DNA from: Glandiceps talaboti
Lineage: Eukaryota > Hemichordata > Enteropneusta > Spengelidae
Reading direction: 5' to 3'
NCBI RefSeq assembly: GCF_964340395.1
Contig: NC_135567.1
Span: forward strand, 5,709,899-5,773,898
DNA length: 64,000 nucleotides
The position numbers were made by a program, and so were the translations under genes. The notes under the pieces were generated by a model. It worked only from the letters and a program-made list of their open reading frames with translations, did not search any database and was not told the DNA's origin. This document shows, in pieces, positions 23,965 to 39,365 of this stretch. The number at the start of each line of letters is the position of its first letter. Position 1 is the first letter of the stretch.

Positions 23965-24959
23965 AAATAGCGCCAATGTCGTTTTAGCACAACTTTACAG
24001 TTTGTAAGAATGTTTATCCGCATGTTGATCCATTCTAGGTACAGTTGTTCATTTGCTGGATGACTATCCAGTTGACTATCATATCCAACCATGTTATTAT
24101 CTTTGCAATATATGCAATCATTTGGCTGTTGCTATGGGTGTGGTCATGTTGCTCGACATATTTACATACATTTTTTGAATTTACTTGTCTATTAATTCCT
24201 GTTATCTTTGCAATATACGTCATCGTTTGTGTATTGCTATGGGCGTGGTCTTGTTGCTAGGTACATTTACATACTTTGTATGAATGTTTATTCACTTGCC
24301 TATTAATCCCCTGTTATCTTTGTGAAATACATCACCATTTGGCTGTTGCTATGGGCGTGGTCATGGTTGCTAGGGTATATTTGCATACATTTTTTGAATG
24401 ATTACTCACTTACTGATACTGCTATTTGACCAATATATAATGCCATTTGGTTGTTGCTGAGGGCGTGGCCAATTGTGTCAAAATATTTTTAAAAAAAAAC
24501 ATCTGCAGAATAACACTTCTAGAAACATCTCACCAAATTTCAGTTTCACTGATCAAGTACTTTTTGAGATCTAAATTTTGGGCAAAATTCACTTTTTCAC
24601 ACTTAATTTGCATATTACTGATGAGATCATTACATGGTTAAGATTTCTTCATTGATACACACCCCAGATGCATCCCTATTAAATTTAAGCCCAATCTGCT
24701 GAGTAGCTTTGGAATTAAAGATTTTTGACTTAAAAGAAATGTTTTTAGCCCTAATTTGTATATTACTGAGGGAATCATCATGTCATGAACAAATCTTAAT
24801 TTACTTCCCCCTAGGAACATTCCCATCAAATTTCAGGTCAATCTGCCGACTAGTTTTGGAGTTTAAATTGTTTGACCAAAATAACATTTTTTGACCCAAA
24901 ACGCATATTTCTGATGCGATCATTTTCATTACACACACAACAGTTTTGACTTTAAGGCG

Positions 24960-24961
<2 letters not shown>

Positions 24962-25019
<58 letters not shown>
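24962..25019. repeat. (CA)n tract of element X copy 2
   Basis: Dinucleotide repeat at the position where copies 3 and 4 of element X also carry (CA)n, so it is an inherited part of the family. Confidence 0.9.
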
Positions 25020-25024
<5 letters not shown>

Positions 25025-25052
25025 TTGCCAATGCCTATAGCACTACTGAGCC

Positions 25053-25463
25053 TATTCTTGCTGCTAGACGTTCGGGCTTTCTTTCGATGCTATAACTATA
25101 AGCGAACGAAGTTCGCATGTGAGGGCTTGCCCGAACATTCTAGCGAATGTCATTTTCAGACCGGACATTCCATTGAGATTACGATAAGCGGTGGGTTGGG
25201 CATATATATACTTTAATATATTCAATCTCTACATGCAGGTGTTGACAAACACATTTATGTCATTACTATGTCTTATCAGTTTATGGTAATTGTGTTTGAT
25301 GAGTGTGTAGACGTTGTCATTCACACATTTTAGTTAACACATTGGTGGTTATTTTTACAAGCCCCTCCTTAAGATGAATATGCATGAAAATTTAGCTATT
25401 GTCCTCTGTTTGTGCTTGTCGCTAATACGGTTCTCTGATTGGCAGTTATTTATATCCTGATGA

Positions 25464-25526
<63 letters not shown>

Positions 25527-25601
25527 TCCATCCTCGGTAGCGTTGTTCGGCTGTGTGTCGTATTTTATCGGAAAAACATCCGAGGGCTAGCTGATAGACT
25601 A
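25053..25601 (+). mobile_element. MULE-like non-autonomous element, copy A
   Basis: The ends are tattcttgctgctag and ctagctgatagacta, imperfect 15-bp inverted repeats. It is flanked by 9-bp direct repeats tactgagcc (25044-25052) and tactgaacc (25602-25610). The paralogous uninterrupted site in element X copy 3 (around 29340, cactactgaacatcagttcag) supports the boundaries. The 5' end folds as a hairpin (gctagacgttcgggc against gcccgaacattctagc) enclosing gcgaacgaagttcgc. The 3' hairpin arm is lost to an (AC)n tract at 25468-25522. Nine-base duplications are typical of Mutator-like elements; no transposase is present. Confidence 0.8.
25468..25522. repeat. (AC)n replacing part of the MULE-like element
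   Basis: In copy B the sequence attc is followed by gctagacctcgg and atgttcc. In copy A the twelve bases between are replaced by about 55 bp of (AC)n. Confidence 0.85.
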
Positions 25602-25640
25602 TACTGAACCTTAACAGTTCAGTTGTGCTAAAAATGCAGT

Positions 25641-26993
25641 TGGTAATATCTTGTTTTAATAAAGATTTGCTGCTGAAGAGTTGGAACGGGTTCGAATTAA
25701 AATACACTTGATTTCGGCCTATATAATGTACATAAAATTATGTAAAAATAATTAATAAACAGTAGTCGTCATATCTGTGTCTTCTCAAAATATACATTTG
25801 AATGAAGGAGAAACGTAGCAGTCTTATTGACTGGCTATACAATTACCCGTAAGTTTGCCCCAATCAACTTTAGCGTCCGTGAACGAGGACAATGTGGTTA
25901 CACGCACACAGAGAAAAAGAAGACCAGAGTGTCCTCCCCCTTCTCTTAGCAAATGAACAATTGAGCAAACTGATCAAATGCAGAGCATGCACGTCTAGAC
26001 GTTCACCAAGATTCGCATTGTTGTTGGGGCGGAAAACGACAGAACACAATCGCATAGCCGTAAGAGGCGCTATTCAATCTGATTTCGCTATACACATACA
26101 CTGGACAACGCAAGCCAAATCGTAGTATTATTCATAAAGCGATGTTATATAAGATAGCTAGAGCATAATATTTATTTGTCGTATTGTGTCAGTAAACAAA
26201 GCACATTGTATTTCTTCTTGCCCATTACACAAAAGCCAGCCGTAATATAGTATCGGTTACCTATATTCTCACTGCTGGTTGCTCTTCTACCTGACAACCC
26301 AAATGAGAGTCTTGGAAACCACGTTTCAACTACCCCACGCAGGGAGTCAGTCACACAGTACATTTCTTCCAAGTCATTAAAATGGTAATTTATATGTATC
26401 ACTGTGGAGAAGTGATAACTTGTTGCGAAAGTACCTAAATCGTTTAGCCCACAATGTTTGACTTGAAGCATTCCCCAGCATGCATAGCTCAAAAAGCTAC
26501 TTCCTGTGTGTGCGAGTTGGAATCTCATTTCCCCTAACCCTGGTTTGGAGAGGTCTTATAGGCAGAGCCCCCAACGGCGAGAGTCAGGTAACCGACACTA
26601 GCCGCGATCATAGAAACACCTGTCTATCCTGTTGGTGCATTTATCACAATTTTTACATTGACGATCACTGTCTTTATTGATGTTATTCTATTGTTGACAT
26701 ACACTAGAATTGTTGCTTCATGCCCTTGCTTTAAAGATAGAACTTGGGTATAGTTAGATGGTAGGAATTGGGTAAACATATTTATAAATGTGCATACGTG
26801 TTTTATGTAGACGTGTATGTGTATGTGTATGTATGTGTATGTGTATGTGTATGTGTGTTTTGGAAATCAAAGAGGTATACTGACATCATATACTTGACAA
26901 GGTTAACTATATAAGCTTCTAAAATGAAATAATGAAAAGGAAGCCAACTTTTCAGACTATGAGGGCGGTAAAGTTACACAACAGAGGAAGTTA
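25641..26993. other. Non-coding, no gene seen
   Basis: Contains a TG/TATG-rich tract near 26812-26858. The open frames at 25870-26125 and 26172-26528 lie on opposite strands of the same stretch or without domains; none is supported. Confidence 0.4.
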
Positions 26994-27135
26994 TATGAAT
27001 GAATGAATGAATGAATGAATGAATGAATGAATGAATGAATGAGTAAGTGAGCGAGTGAGTGAGTGAGCGAGCGAGCAAGTGAGCGAGCGAACAAACGAAT
27101 GAAGGAATGAACAAACGAACACATGAATGAATGAA
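26994..27135. repeat. (GAAT)n microsatellite grading into (GAGY)n
   Basis: About 11 perfect gaat units, then gagt/gagc variants, then gaac/gaat. The minus-strand frames rich in SFIH across it are artefacts of the repeat. Confidence 0.9.
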
Positions 27136-28179
27136 AGTTATTGCACCAGCTGCAGATAACAAAAATAAGGTACGCTTTCAAAGTTATATATTATATACAT
27201 TATATTTACCTACGCAGGATTTGATTATTTGTTAACTTGTGAATTGACATACTTACAAGACAGATTAAATAGCTATTATTTAGAGTTGTACATTTTATCG
27301 AACAATGAAGGACTTGGTGTTTATAAGTTAGAAAAGAAATTTACCTTGTGATAATGATTACATTAAATTTGGTGTACTTGGATATATTTTGAGTAATTAT
27401 CAAGAATAAAATACTGCAAAAACTGTAAGTAGGATTTATTTAATAATTAGAAATCATAAATGGAAACCAATTACTATCATTGCAACTTTGGAAAATCGGT
27501 CGGAAATAATAGGAAACAATACCACCGATGGCATTGTACCATAACTGTACAGTTTTTAAAAATATCTATCCATATGTTAGTCCATGCTAACAATAGGTGT
27601 TCATTTGCTGAATGACTATCCAGTTGCCTATCCAACCCGGTTGCTATCTTTGCAATATACTTGATCATTTGGCTGTTGCTATGGGCGTGGTCATGTTGCT
27701 AGATATATTTAAATACAGTTTTAAATGTTTTTATTCACTTGTGTATGAATTTCTGATATTATTTTTGCAATATATGTGACCATTTGGCTGTTGCTATGGG
27801 CGTGGTCTTGTTGCTAGGCACATTTGCATACATTGTTTAATGGTTATTCATTTGTCTAGTAATCCTCTTATTTTCACAATATATGTGATCATTTGGTTGT
27901 TGCTATGGGCGTGGTCTTGTTGCTAGGTACGTTTGCATACATTTTTGAAAATGTTTATTCATTTGTCTTTCAATTGCTATTGTTATCTTTGTAATATATG
28001 TGATTATTTGGCTTTTGCAATGGGCGTTGTCTTGCTGCTAGTCACATTTGCATACGTTTTGAATGTTTATTCAATTTTCTATTAATCCTAGTTGTTACCT
28101 TCACAATATATGTGATCATTTGGCTGGTGCTATGGGCATGGTCTTGTTGCGAGGCAAATTTACATATATTTTGTGAATG

Positions 28180-28590
28180 TTTATTATTATTATTATTATT
28201 TTCATTATTTATTTATTTGCTTGTAAGAAAATGTGCTACACGTGCGTCTCAGTGCGTTGTACAGACTGAAATTTAAAAATTGTAATAAAGTAAAGAAAAT
28301 AACAGCACACATAAAGGGACTAAGTGTAAAACGACCCACTAAAATAATTCACATTGTATAAAAATCGACAAGTTAAAATCAATCACTTAAAATGTTGTCT
28401 AAAAAGATGTGTATTTAAACTACGTTTAAAAATGTCAACAATCATTACATTTCTTATTTCAAATGGAAGTGAATTCTACAGATAGGGTGAGCACACTGAA
28501 AAAAACCTCTGGCCATAAGATTTATTGAAATAGCCACATGGTTGGACTAATAGTAGCTTTTCAGCAGAACGAAGATGTATTCAATTGTTT
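28180..28590 (-). pseudogene. 5'-truncated LINE 3' end inside element X copy 3
   Basis: Matches the 3' part of the minus-strand LINE at 14140-14520 (shared phrases include actaaaataattcac, tagcttttcagcagaac and atttcaaatggaag). Its minus-strand 3' end runs into an (AAT)n tail (attattatt at 28183-28201), the expected tail of a 5'-truncated LINE insertion. Element X resumes on the right with tattcaattgtttattaatc. Confidence 0.65.
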
Positions 28591-29260
28591 ATTAATCCCT
28601 GTTGTCGTTGTGAAATACACGACCGTTTGGCTGTTACTCACATGCCTACCAGATGATGTTCCTATTTAACAAAAATATACTGCCATTTGGTTGTTGCTAA
28701 GGGCGTAGTAATAGTCACTAGGGCCAATTGTGTCAAAATATTTTGAACAAAATCTGCAGAATAACAATTTAAGAAACATCTCAACAAGTTTGTCTCTTTG
28801 ACCAAGTACTTTTTGAGATATAAGTTTTTGACCAAAAATTCACATGTTTACACCTAATTTGTATATTACTCATGACATCACTGTATCCTTAATATTTCTT
28901 CATCTATACATCCCTAGATGCATTCCCGTTACATTTCAGCCAAATCTTCTCAGTATTTTTTGAATTATTGATTTTTGACCAAAAAGACACGTTTTAGCCC
29001 TAATTGCGTATCACTGATGGGAGCATCATATCATGAACAAGTCTTAGTAAAAACACCCTGAAGAATGTTTCACCCAAATTTCAGTCCAATCTACTCTTTG
29101 AGTTTCAGTGTTTTAACCAAAAATCACATTTTTTTTACCCAAATCACAAACCGGTAGTAAAATCATTTTGATTTCAATAATTTCCCAACTAGACACCCAA
29201 GGTAATGGACCCACCAAATATCATTGCAAGCTGTTTAGCGGTTTTTGACTTTAAGTTGTT

Positions 29261-29320
29261 TACACACACACACACACACACACACAGACAGGCAGACAGA
29301 CAGACAGACAGACAGACAGA
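29261..29320. repeat. (CA)n(CAGA)n tract of element X copy 3
   Basis: CA dinucleotides pass into cagacaga tetranucleotides. It is in the same position as the CA tract of copy 2. Confidence 0.9.
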
Positions 29321-29374
29321 CGCCAAGCGATCCCTATAGCACTACTGAACATCAGTTCAGTTGTGCTAAAAATA

Positions 29375-31764
29375 ATATCAGTGGTCTCCTGACATTTGTT
29401 TTAATCCAGAGAGTGTCTAAATTGTGAAATAAAGAGGAGAAGGCATACAAACAGAAACAATAAATCCCATCTAACATGGTCAAGTCGTCACTGAAGAAAG
29501 ATTCGTCACTTTCAGATAAATTTTGATTACTATCAATGTCAGAACATTTACTGGTTTAGAGACATATAAAGAACAATTTTCAAGTTTGTGATATGGAGCA
29601 TTTAGAATCACCTTTAATGTTTGGAGTGCTGCATGTTGAATACAATGGTTTGTATTTGTAAACCAATATTATTCTTTTTAATGTTTTATCTGGAACAAAT
29701 TTCTCTGATTAGGACGGTTTGTATGGTAATGATGAGAACAAAATATTGTCACAGGTACTATATTTTGGGTGATAATAAGTTAACGAAAATAGTATAAATG
29801 AAATTCAAGTGACCATTTAATACTTTACAAACTTTAACATACTTTCTATAGTTTAATATAGTTTAAGTTAACTTCGTCCAGTGCTAATTTACAGTACAAG
29901 TAATTCAGAGGTGAACTTTTAAAACCCCTCTCTATATAGATTGCTGTATGCTGGCACAAACGTTTCGTCTGGCCTTTGATACGTTTGCAGTTAATATCTT
30001 TAGTGTGAACATACGCAGGGTGTGACATTTCAATGAGTTTAACGGCAACTGTGACGGAACTTCTGCTTTTAAAACCACTGTTGAGACTTTAACATGATGA
30101 CTTCATTGAACTGGACTGTATCCGTGTCGTCAAAGTGTCCTAAAAATATAAATATTTAGTGATAAAAGAAATGTAATACAAATTGGATTCCATTGACAAA
30201 AAGAAAAGTCATGTATTCTTAAACTCGAACAAGTCATAATACTCACCGAAAGTGTGTCTTCCATTACCGATCTGTATTGTTGTGGTCCTTTCGTTTTTTG
30301 GGTGCCGAGTATTCAAGTTCCACTTTTTATGTTGTCACTGCTATATGGTCTGGATTTTGAAGAATGGATCCCCTTCCTCCATTGGCGCGGTTTGAAAATA
30401 TGTCTTCCCGACGTCACGTTTCTCGCCATGAGAACATGCTCTCATCTTTCCACTACCTCATACTGCTATTCATGTAATTGCTATCTGAAAATCTCGCTTC
30501 ACTTAACTCATCATTTTACTCCCATTATTGACATTGAGAACGATCTATTGTACAAAGGGAACACTGTATATGTCTTATTTCGCTACTAAGTTGCAATTGA
30601 TCCTGTCACGTGTGATATTGTACGATCACAGTTAAAGATGGAACAGTACTTGTTGGCCCGTACTTAGTTTTGTGTGGATGTGATATAAGCGAAAGTCTGT
30701 TTATGTTAATGTGCCAAAGGTTAAAACCGATTACTTCATTATCTGACTAAATAACACTCCAATGTCACTGTTTCTGGCTGTTATGCTAATAATAATACAT
30801 CATATACAGGTATCATTTTAAATTTAACTAATGGAAATTATTTATTTAAAGGGTTTATTGCACATAAAAATACTGTGGTACAAAACAAGAATTATATTAT
30901 ATCATGCTACTATGCGCCATTCTGATTGGATGATAACTGTGGTAAAATCCCATTTTACCACGACTGGCAGTGGTAAAATGGGCCCATAAACTAGCATATG
31001 AATAGTACATACAAGCTGAATGTGTTCGTTCTTATACCAATAAGTTAACACTTCCCCAGAGTAAAGGTGTGTCAGGTATCCTGTACAATAGTTTGGGTTA
31101 CAGTAGTCCAAATAATTCCACTGATGACCTTGCGATCGAAAGCAACGATCGATCAGTGGCTTCAACATCACTGATAAGGTACAAGTTCTCCCCTTGCAAC
31201 GAGCCGTATCAGCGTCCTACTCTCGTTACGCGTTGAATCAAGCAACACCGATTTAACTTTTAACCATCAGTCAAGGTGCGTCAGGATTATTTCGAAACTG
31301 TACATTTTCAGGTTCAGTCAATGTTCAATTTGTCAACCATTAAATTAAAGTAGACTGTGTAACGTCGCGTCTCTGATTTACTGTCTCGCGCTTTCTCCGA
31401 TTCAACGCTGAGACATCTATTTTTAGCAGTGTACAAGATTGTATTGTTCTTATGTAAATATCCAAAAAAATTGTTACTTTCCTTGACCTCTTGCACCGTT
31501 TTCTTTGTTGCTAGTTTTCAACGCGTTTTCGTTATAGTAATTTATCAATGCAATGCAATGCAGTGTATGGTTGTGTTCATGCAGTGTGTGTGTGGGGGGG
31601 GGGGGGGGGCTACATGAACGTATCCACTCATTAAAATATGCTCGTTCCCGACGATCTATTACCGACGATCTTTTTCTGTACGTGCGAATTCGCCTTTTCG
31701 GACATATAAATAACCACAGAATCACATTTAGAAGAAATAGACACACATTTTGATATAATATAAT
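29375..31764. other. Non-coding, nothing firmly recognised
   Basis: A minus-strand ATGGAAGACACACTTTCG followed by GTGAGT (about 30246-30270) looks like a start codon and donor. The next acceptor-like site (about 30148) leads only to about 17 codons, so I do not call a gene. A short palindrome tggtaaaatcccattttacca sits near 30942-30962. A G18 run lies near 31593. Confidence 0.35.
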
Positions 31765-31906
31765 AGCAATAACTCCCGCCGAAGGCGGGTATACACTCGA
31801 ATTTGGTACAATTCGCTCCATATAGCACTCGCCATTCGGCTCGTGCTATATGTCGCGAATTGTACCAAAATCTCGTGTATACCCGCCTTCGGCGGGGGTT
31901 ATTGCT
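31765..31906. repeat. 142-bp near-perfect palindrome
   Basis: From agcaataactcccgccgaag on the left to its inverse cttcggcgggggttattgct on the right, the two halves pair over about 60 bp with a few mismatches and small bulges. The loop is about 14 bases (tcgccattcggctc). The arm includes gtatacac, aatttggtacaattcgc and catatagcac. The motif cccgccgaaggcggg is itself a palindrome. A foldback element or MITE is likely; I could not fix a target duplication. Confidence 0.85.
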
Positions 31907-32588
31907 TAAATAATGCATACCTGCATGCAAATGATATGCAAATTACGGTTGAAGTTTGGTCGTCTTTATACTGCGAGTCTTTACTGCGCAGGTAAAACAG
32001 CGTTCTAATCTAGCGAGTACGCGCTCGCTTTGCTCACTGTACCAACTGGCAAATCTAGTTTCTCATATATTTGACTGTCTGAAACATGATTGCTGACAGC
32101 TGAAGGCAACATTATGACTCACTTATTGTTTTGGTCTATGTCTGATAAGTGGTCTACAAATTCTTTAGTTGTCGTAATGCTCCTATGGATCTATAATTAA
32201 CTTTGTGACAGGGAGTTTAGCCATTTTTTCAACCCAGGACAGCATGTCAATGTTTATTGAGCCCGGTATACACAGAGTGTGTACAATATACACTTGTATA
32301 ATGTATTAAGGGTAATATTATGATATTGAAAAAAATGGGCTTATTTTAGGAGGTTAGGAAATTTGAAATTTGAGAATCTGGGGGGGGGGGGTGTCTGTGA
32401 AAGGAATTTGGCCAAAATAAGTTATCCTAAGTCACAACCACCTCGTCCTGTAAATTACGTCTGTTCCCTAAGCTACTAAACCTCTGTGTGTGGATATTAT
32501 CAATTGTTCCAATTCTTATTTTTGAGTGTGTAGGAGCATGCGGTGCTTCAACAAATGAATTAGAATTGCAGAAAATAGTATTACTAAC
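31907..32588. other. Intron near the upstream ankyrin exon
   Basis: No feature other than a G10-11 run near 32381. It ends at the donor of the exon 32589-32687. Confidence 0.4.
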
Positions 32589-32687
32589 CATGTTGACTGC
32601 ATTAACTGTAGCCTTGTAGTCTAACAGCAGACTGCAAACCTCTGACTTGCCATACTTAGCTGCATAGTGTAATGGGGTATCTTTATT
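32589..32687 (-). CDS. Ankyrin-repeat exon (one 33-residue repeat)
   Basis: Exon of exactly 99 bp (33 codons), phase 0. The acceptor is CCTATATTTACAG above 32687 and the donor is ATG/GTTAGTAAT below 32589. It encodes NKDTPLHYAAKYGK (TPLH turn and first helix), SEVCSLLLDYKA (second helix) and TVNAVNM (loop), an excellent fit to the ankyrin consensus. Length and phase are identical to the exon at 5940-6038, which begins YGDTPLH, so the two can be spliced as consecutive repeats. Assigning it to the same gene as the Roc exons is an inference from strand, order, phase and repeat register across a 26.5-kb gap. Confidence 0.85.
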
Positions 32688-36120
<3,433 letters not shown>

Positions 36121-36524
36121 AACACAACTACTGTGACTTGTAAGCCATAACATATTTCTTATTTTCATTGCGTTAAATATGTCATAGTCTACATTTTACA
36201 AGCAAAGTATTCACGTATGTAAAGTGTAGTAAGCCATCTAAGTCGCTACACATGAGACTTCAATGCTCATCAAGGTAGGTGGGAGGCTAATTCGCTGCGT
36301 GTACTTTTATGTGATCAATATCAATCACCGCGAGCTTCTGATGTGTTGCATCAGTCATTACAATGGCGAACATAACATTTCATACAAAGTTGGAAACTTT
36401 CAGGCCATGCTTGATTTTGACCATTGCAACAAGGGGATCCGAAGCAGGCGTTCATTATCGAACAGTTCTATCGATGTTACGATGAAAGTACTGGTTCAGA
36501 AGACAGAATTTCCGTACAACACAA

Positions 36525-37595
36525 ATAGTGCCAATGGTATTGTAGCACAACTTTACAGTTTTTGAAATTGTTTATCCACATGCCGATCTATACTACGTGT
36601 ATGTGTTTATTTGCTGAATGACTGTTGTTATCTTTGCAATATATACGTGATCATTTGGCTGTTGCTATGGGCGTGGTCATGTTGCTAGACATATTTGCAT
36701 ACATTTTTTTTAATGGTCGTTCTATTGTCTATATTATCATGTTATCTTTGTGATATACATCATCATATGGCTGTTGCTATGGGCGTGGTCATGTTGCTAG
36801 ACATATTTGCATACATTTTTTTTAATGGTCGTTCTATTGTCTATATTATCATGTTATCTTTGTGATATACATCATCATATGGCTGTTGCTATGGGCGTGG
36901 TCATGTTGCTAGACATATTTGCATACATTTTTTTTAATGGTCGTTCTATTGTCTATATTATCATGTTATCTTTGTGATATACATCATCATATGGCTGTTG
37001 CTATGGGCGTGGTCTTGTTGCTAGGAATATTTGAATCCATTTTCGAATGTTTAATCATATCTAGTAATCACTGTTAATATCTTTGCAATATATGCGATCA
37101 TTTGGCTGTTAGTATTGGCGTGGTCCTGTTGCTAGGCACATTTGCATACACTTTTGGAGATTTTATTCAGTTGACTATTAATCCCTGTAGCTATCGTTGC
37201 AATATATGCGATCATTTGCATGTTGCTATGGGCGTGGTGTTGTTGCTAAGCGCATTGATATACCTTTTGGAATGTTTATTTAGTTGTCTATTAATCCTTG
37301 TTATCTTTGTGAAATACAAAACTGTTTGGCTGTTGCTATGTGCGTGGTTATTGTTACTAGGGATAATTGCATACATGTTAAATGTCTAGTCACTTACCTA
37401 CCAGACACTGTTATTTTAGCAAAATATACTGGCTTGTGGTTGTTGCTAAGGGCATGGTCATGGTTGCTATGGCCAATTGTATCATTTTGCTTTGGATACG
37501 TTCCCAAATAGACACCAAATACCAAGGCAATTGGTTCGGCGGTTTTTGAATTTATGTCGTCTACACACACATACACACACACACACACACACATA
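36525..37595 (+). mobile_element. Element X, copy 4
   Basis: Start agtgccaatggtattgtagc and acaact. It has about eight tandem units with ttgctatgggcgtggtc and ends in (CA)n at 37563-37592, with no recognisable 3' module after it. Three units (about 36671-37006) repeat with an exact 112-bp period and look identical, a very recent local triplication. Confidence 0.75.
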
Positions 37596-38083
37596 TTTAA
37601 AAAACCAGAAATGTTATCAAAATTAGTTACATTTTTATGTAAACCTAATAATTATCATCCAATATAAAAAATAACGACATCGGCTACATTTTCATGTACA
37701 CTCGACAAAAGAATATTTGACACTAAAATTTAGTCAGAAGTGGAATCAATTTGCTTTTAACACCATTTCTGTAGAAGACGACCACAAATGTAAGATAAAC
37801 CTTTAATATGTATTCATCATAGCTATCAACATATATTTAATTTTTCAAATTAATTTGTCAACATAAACATACTTGTAAACAATATATACATGCGATGTTA
37901 TTGGATTAAAATCATTGACGCTATTCTAGAAATATTGGTAAGTGATTATATTAATATTTAAGGAAAGTGAATTGAAATCCAGAAATACTGGTGAGTGTGA
38001 ATAACAACGTTTACTTCTTTATTGCAAGTATGGTCTTCATATTTGTCCCATAATGCCATTGTATGTTTTTTATTGTTTTTTAT

Positions 38084-38125
<42 letters not shown>

Positions 38126-38916
38126 GTTTGTTTTTATTTTTTTTCATCTTTACCTTTCTCAATGTATTTCTTGTGATAGGTAATACATCGCACTGTTCAA
38201 CCTGTACGCTATAGTTGCATTTACCCAGATGAGACACTACTTCAGTGTTTTTCTTAATCTCTTCCTCGTTACTTTGGATAAGACCTACAATTAGTATATA
38301 CTTCACATCCAAACTGGACTTATTTGTTCACATCTTAATGAAGGTAGCTAGAACTAAATAACTGAGTTTATAAAAATTAAGTTCAAGAATTTGTTGAAGT
38401 CAATGTCACCAATCAATATCTGTATATTAATTAAAGTTTCCTGTCAGTATGACATAACGGTTAAAATCAAATACAGTGGAATCAAAAGTTATTCACTTTA
38501 GAAAGAAACGTACTGCATGTAGTAGTTTTATTTTTATGATTGTATGTTACTAAGTATATTAGTATTGTTATGGATGAATATCTTTTGTAGTTCTTTTCTG
38601 TTACCACTAAAGAAACATTTGCTGAGTATGGTGATAGACTGTAAGATACGTTGTGTCATTCCGACCTCACCGCCCTGGGGTTGACCGATGAGTGACGCCA
38701 TCGTGGCGTACCATGCAGACTACTTTAGGTGCATTCTGTTCCAAATTCAGATCACTTTAAAATATGGGCTTTAACACGTTCATCAAATTGTTTAATGCTA
38801 TTGTGATTCCAATTCTTGAATTTATTGCCGTGTCATTTTATTAAGAATCGAGCAAAAATGGTAAAATTGGTGTCCATAAATTTGCACCTACTCTCGCTAA
38901 CTTATTAAAACACTAG
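37596..38916. other. Non-coding with a (TTG)n tract
   Basis: A ttg trinucleotide repeat lies at about 38085-38131. No gene seen. Confidence 0.45.
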
Positions 38917-39365
38917 TTGGGATGCGTGTATCCACGCAGATGGACTATTACGGCTCGGTATTGTAACAGACTTTGTACCCTTGACAGTGAAAGATTACCT
39001 ACTAAGATTCTCATTTGGGACCATGCTCTTTACGTTGGCAATTGGTCTTCTGGGATGTACGACAAATTTGAAAGTTTAGTTGTTACAGAATTGACACCAT
39101 GTGATATTCACATTGTCAGGTTATGTTAACAGTCAAATTGCATAGAAAACTGGTATCAGCATGATCGTAATAAACCGGAATTACGCACTTTATGGATACA
39201 TATGGACGTGAAAAATATTCGCATTTAGATTTGTCCAGAGTTGCACGCTTTTCTTTTTGTTCGGTTGAGAATAGGAATTCTTCCACTAAGGATCAAAACA
39301 TGTCGTTTTAGGGGCGAGGGCCCGGAGGGTTTACAAGCTCGACAGTGTGTGTAATGTAATGTAAT
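38917..39365 (+). pseudogene. C-terminal fragment of a LINE or related retroelement
   Basis: In broken frames it shows SERLPTKILIWDHALYVGNW (about 38980-39050) and then LHAFLFVRLRIGILPLRIKT (about 39240-39300). These resemble the conserved region after the reverse transcriptase of some non-LTR elements ('RLGILPL-IETGRF ... C--C'). Stops between the pieces show decay. The family assignment is from memory of motif style. Confidence 0.5.

Larger units (their letters stand above)
23965..25640 (+). mobile_element. Element X, copy 2 (complete-looking, carries a nested insertion)
   Basis: Begins with agcgccaatgtcg and ttttagcacaact (23982-23994), followed by tandem units with ttgctatgggcgtggtc. Then comes the ctgcagaataacacttct module, a (CA)n tract (24962-25019), and an end with agttgtgctaaaa (25621-25634). 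The start and end 13-mers are inverse complements, suggesting short terminal inverted repeats. A 549-bp MULE-like element is inserted at 25053-25601, after the CA tract. Confidence 0.7.
27520..29374 (+). mobile_element. Element X, copy 3 (with an inserted LINE tail)
   Basis: Start taccaccgatggcattgtac, then about six tandem units with ttgctatgggcgtggtc. An insertion of LINE 3' sequence follows (about 28180-28590), then the ctgcagaataacaattt module, then (CA)n(CAGA)n at 29261-29320. The end is cactactgaacatcagttca plus gttgtgctaaaaat. This copy gives the uninterrupted version of the site occupied by the MULE-like element in copy 2. Confidence 0.75.

Noticed and set aside
30140-30270. Mini-gene with ATG exon and strong donor on the minus strand
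   Set aside because: The nearest acceptor gives a stop after about 17 codons, with no domain and no support.
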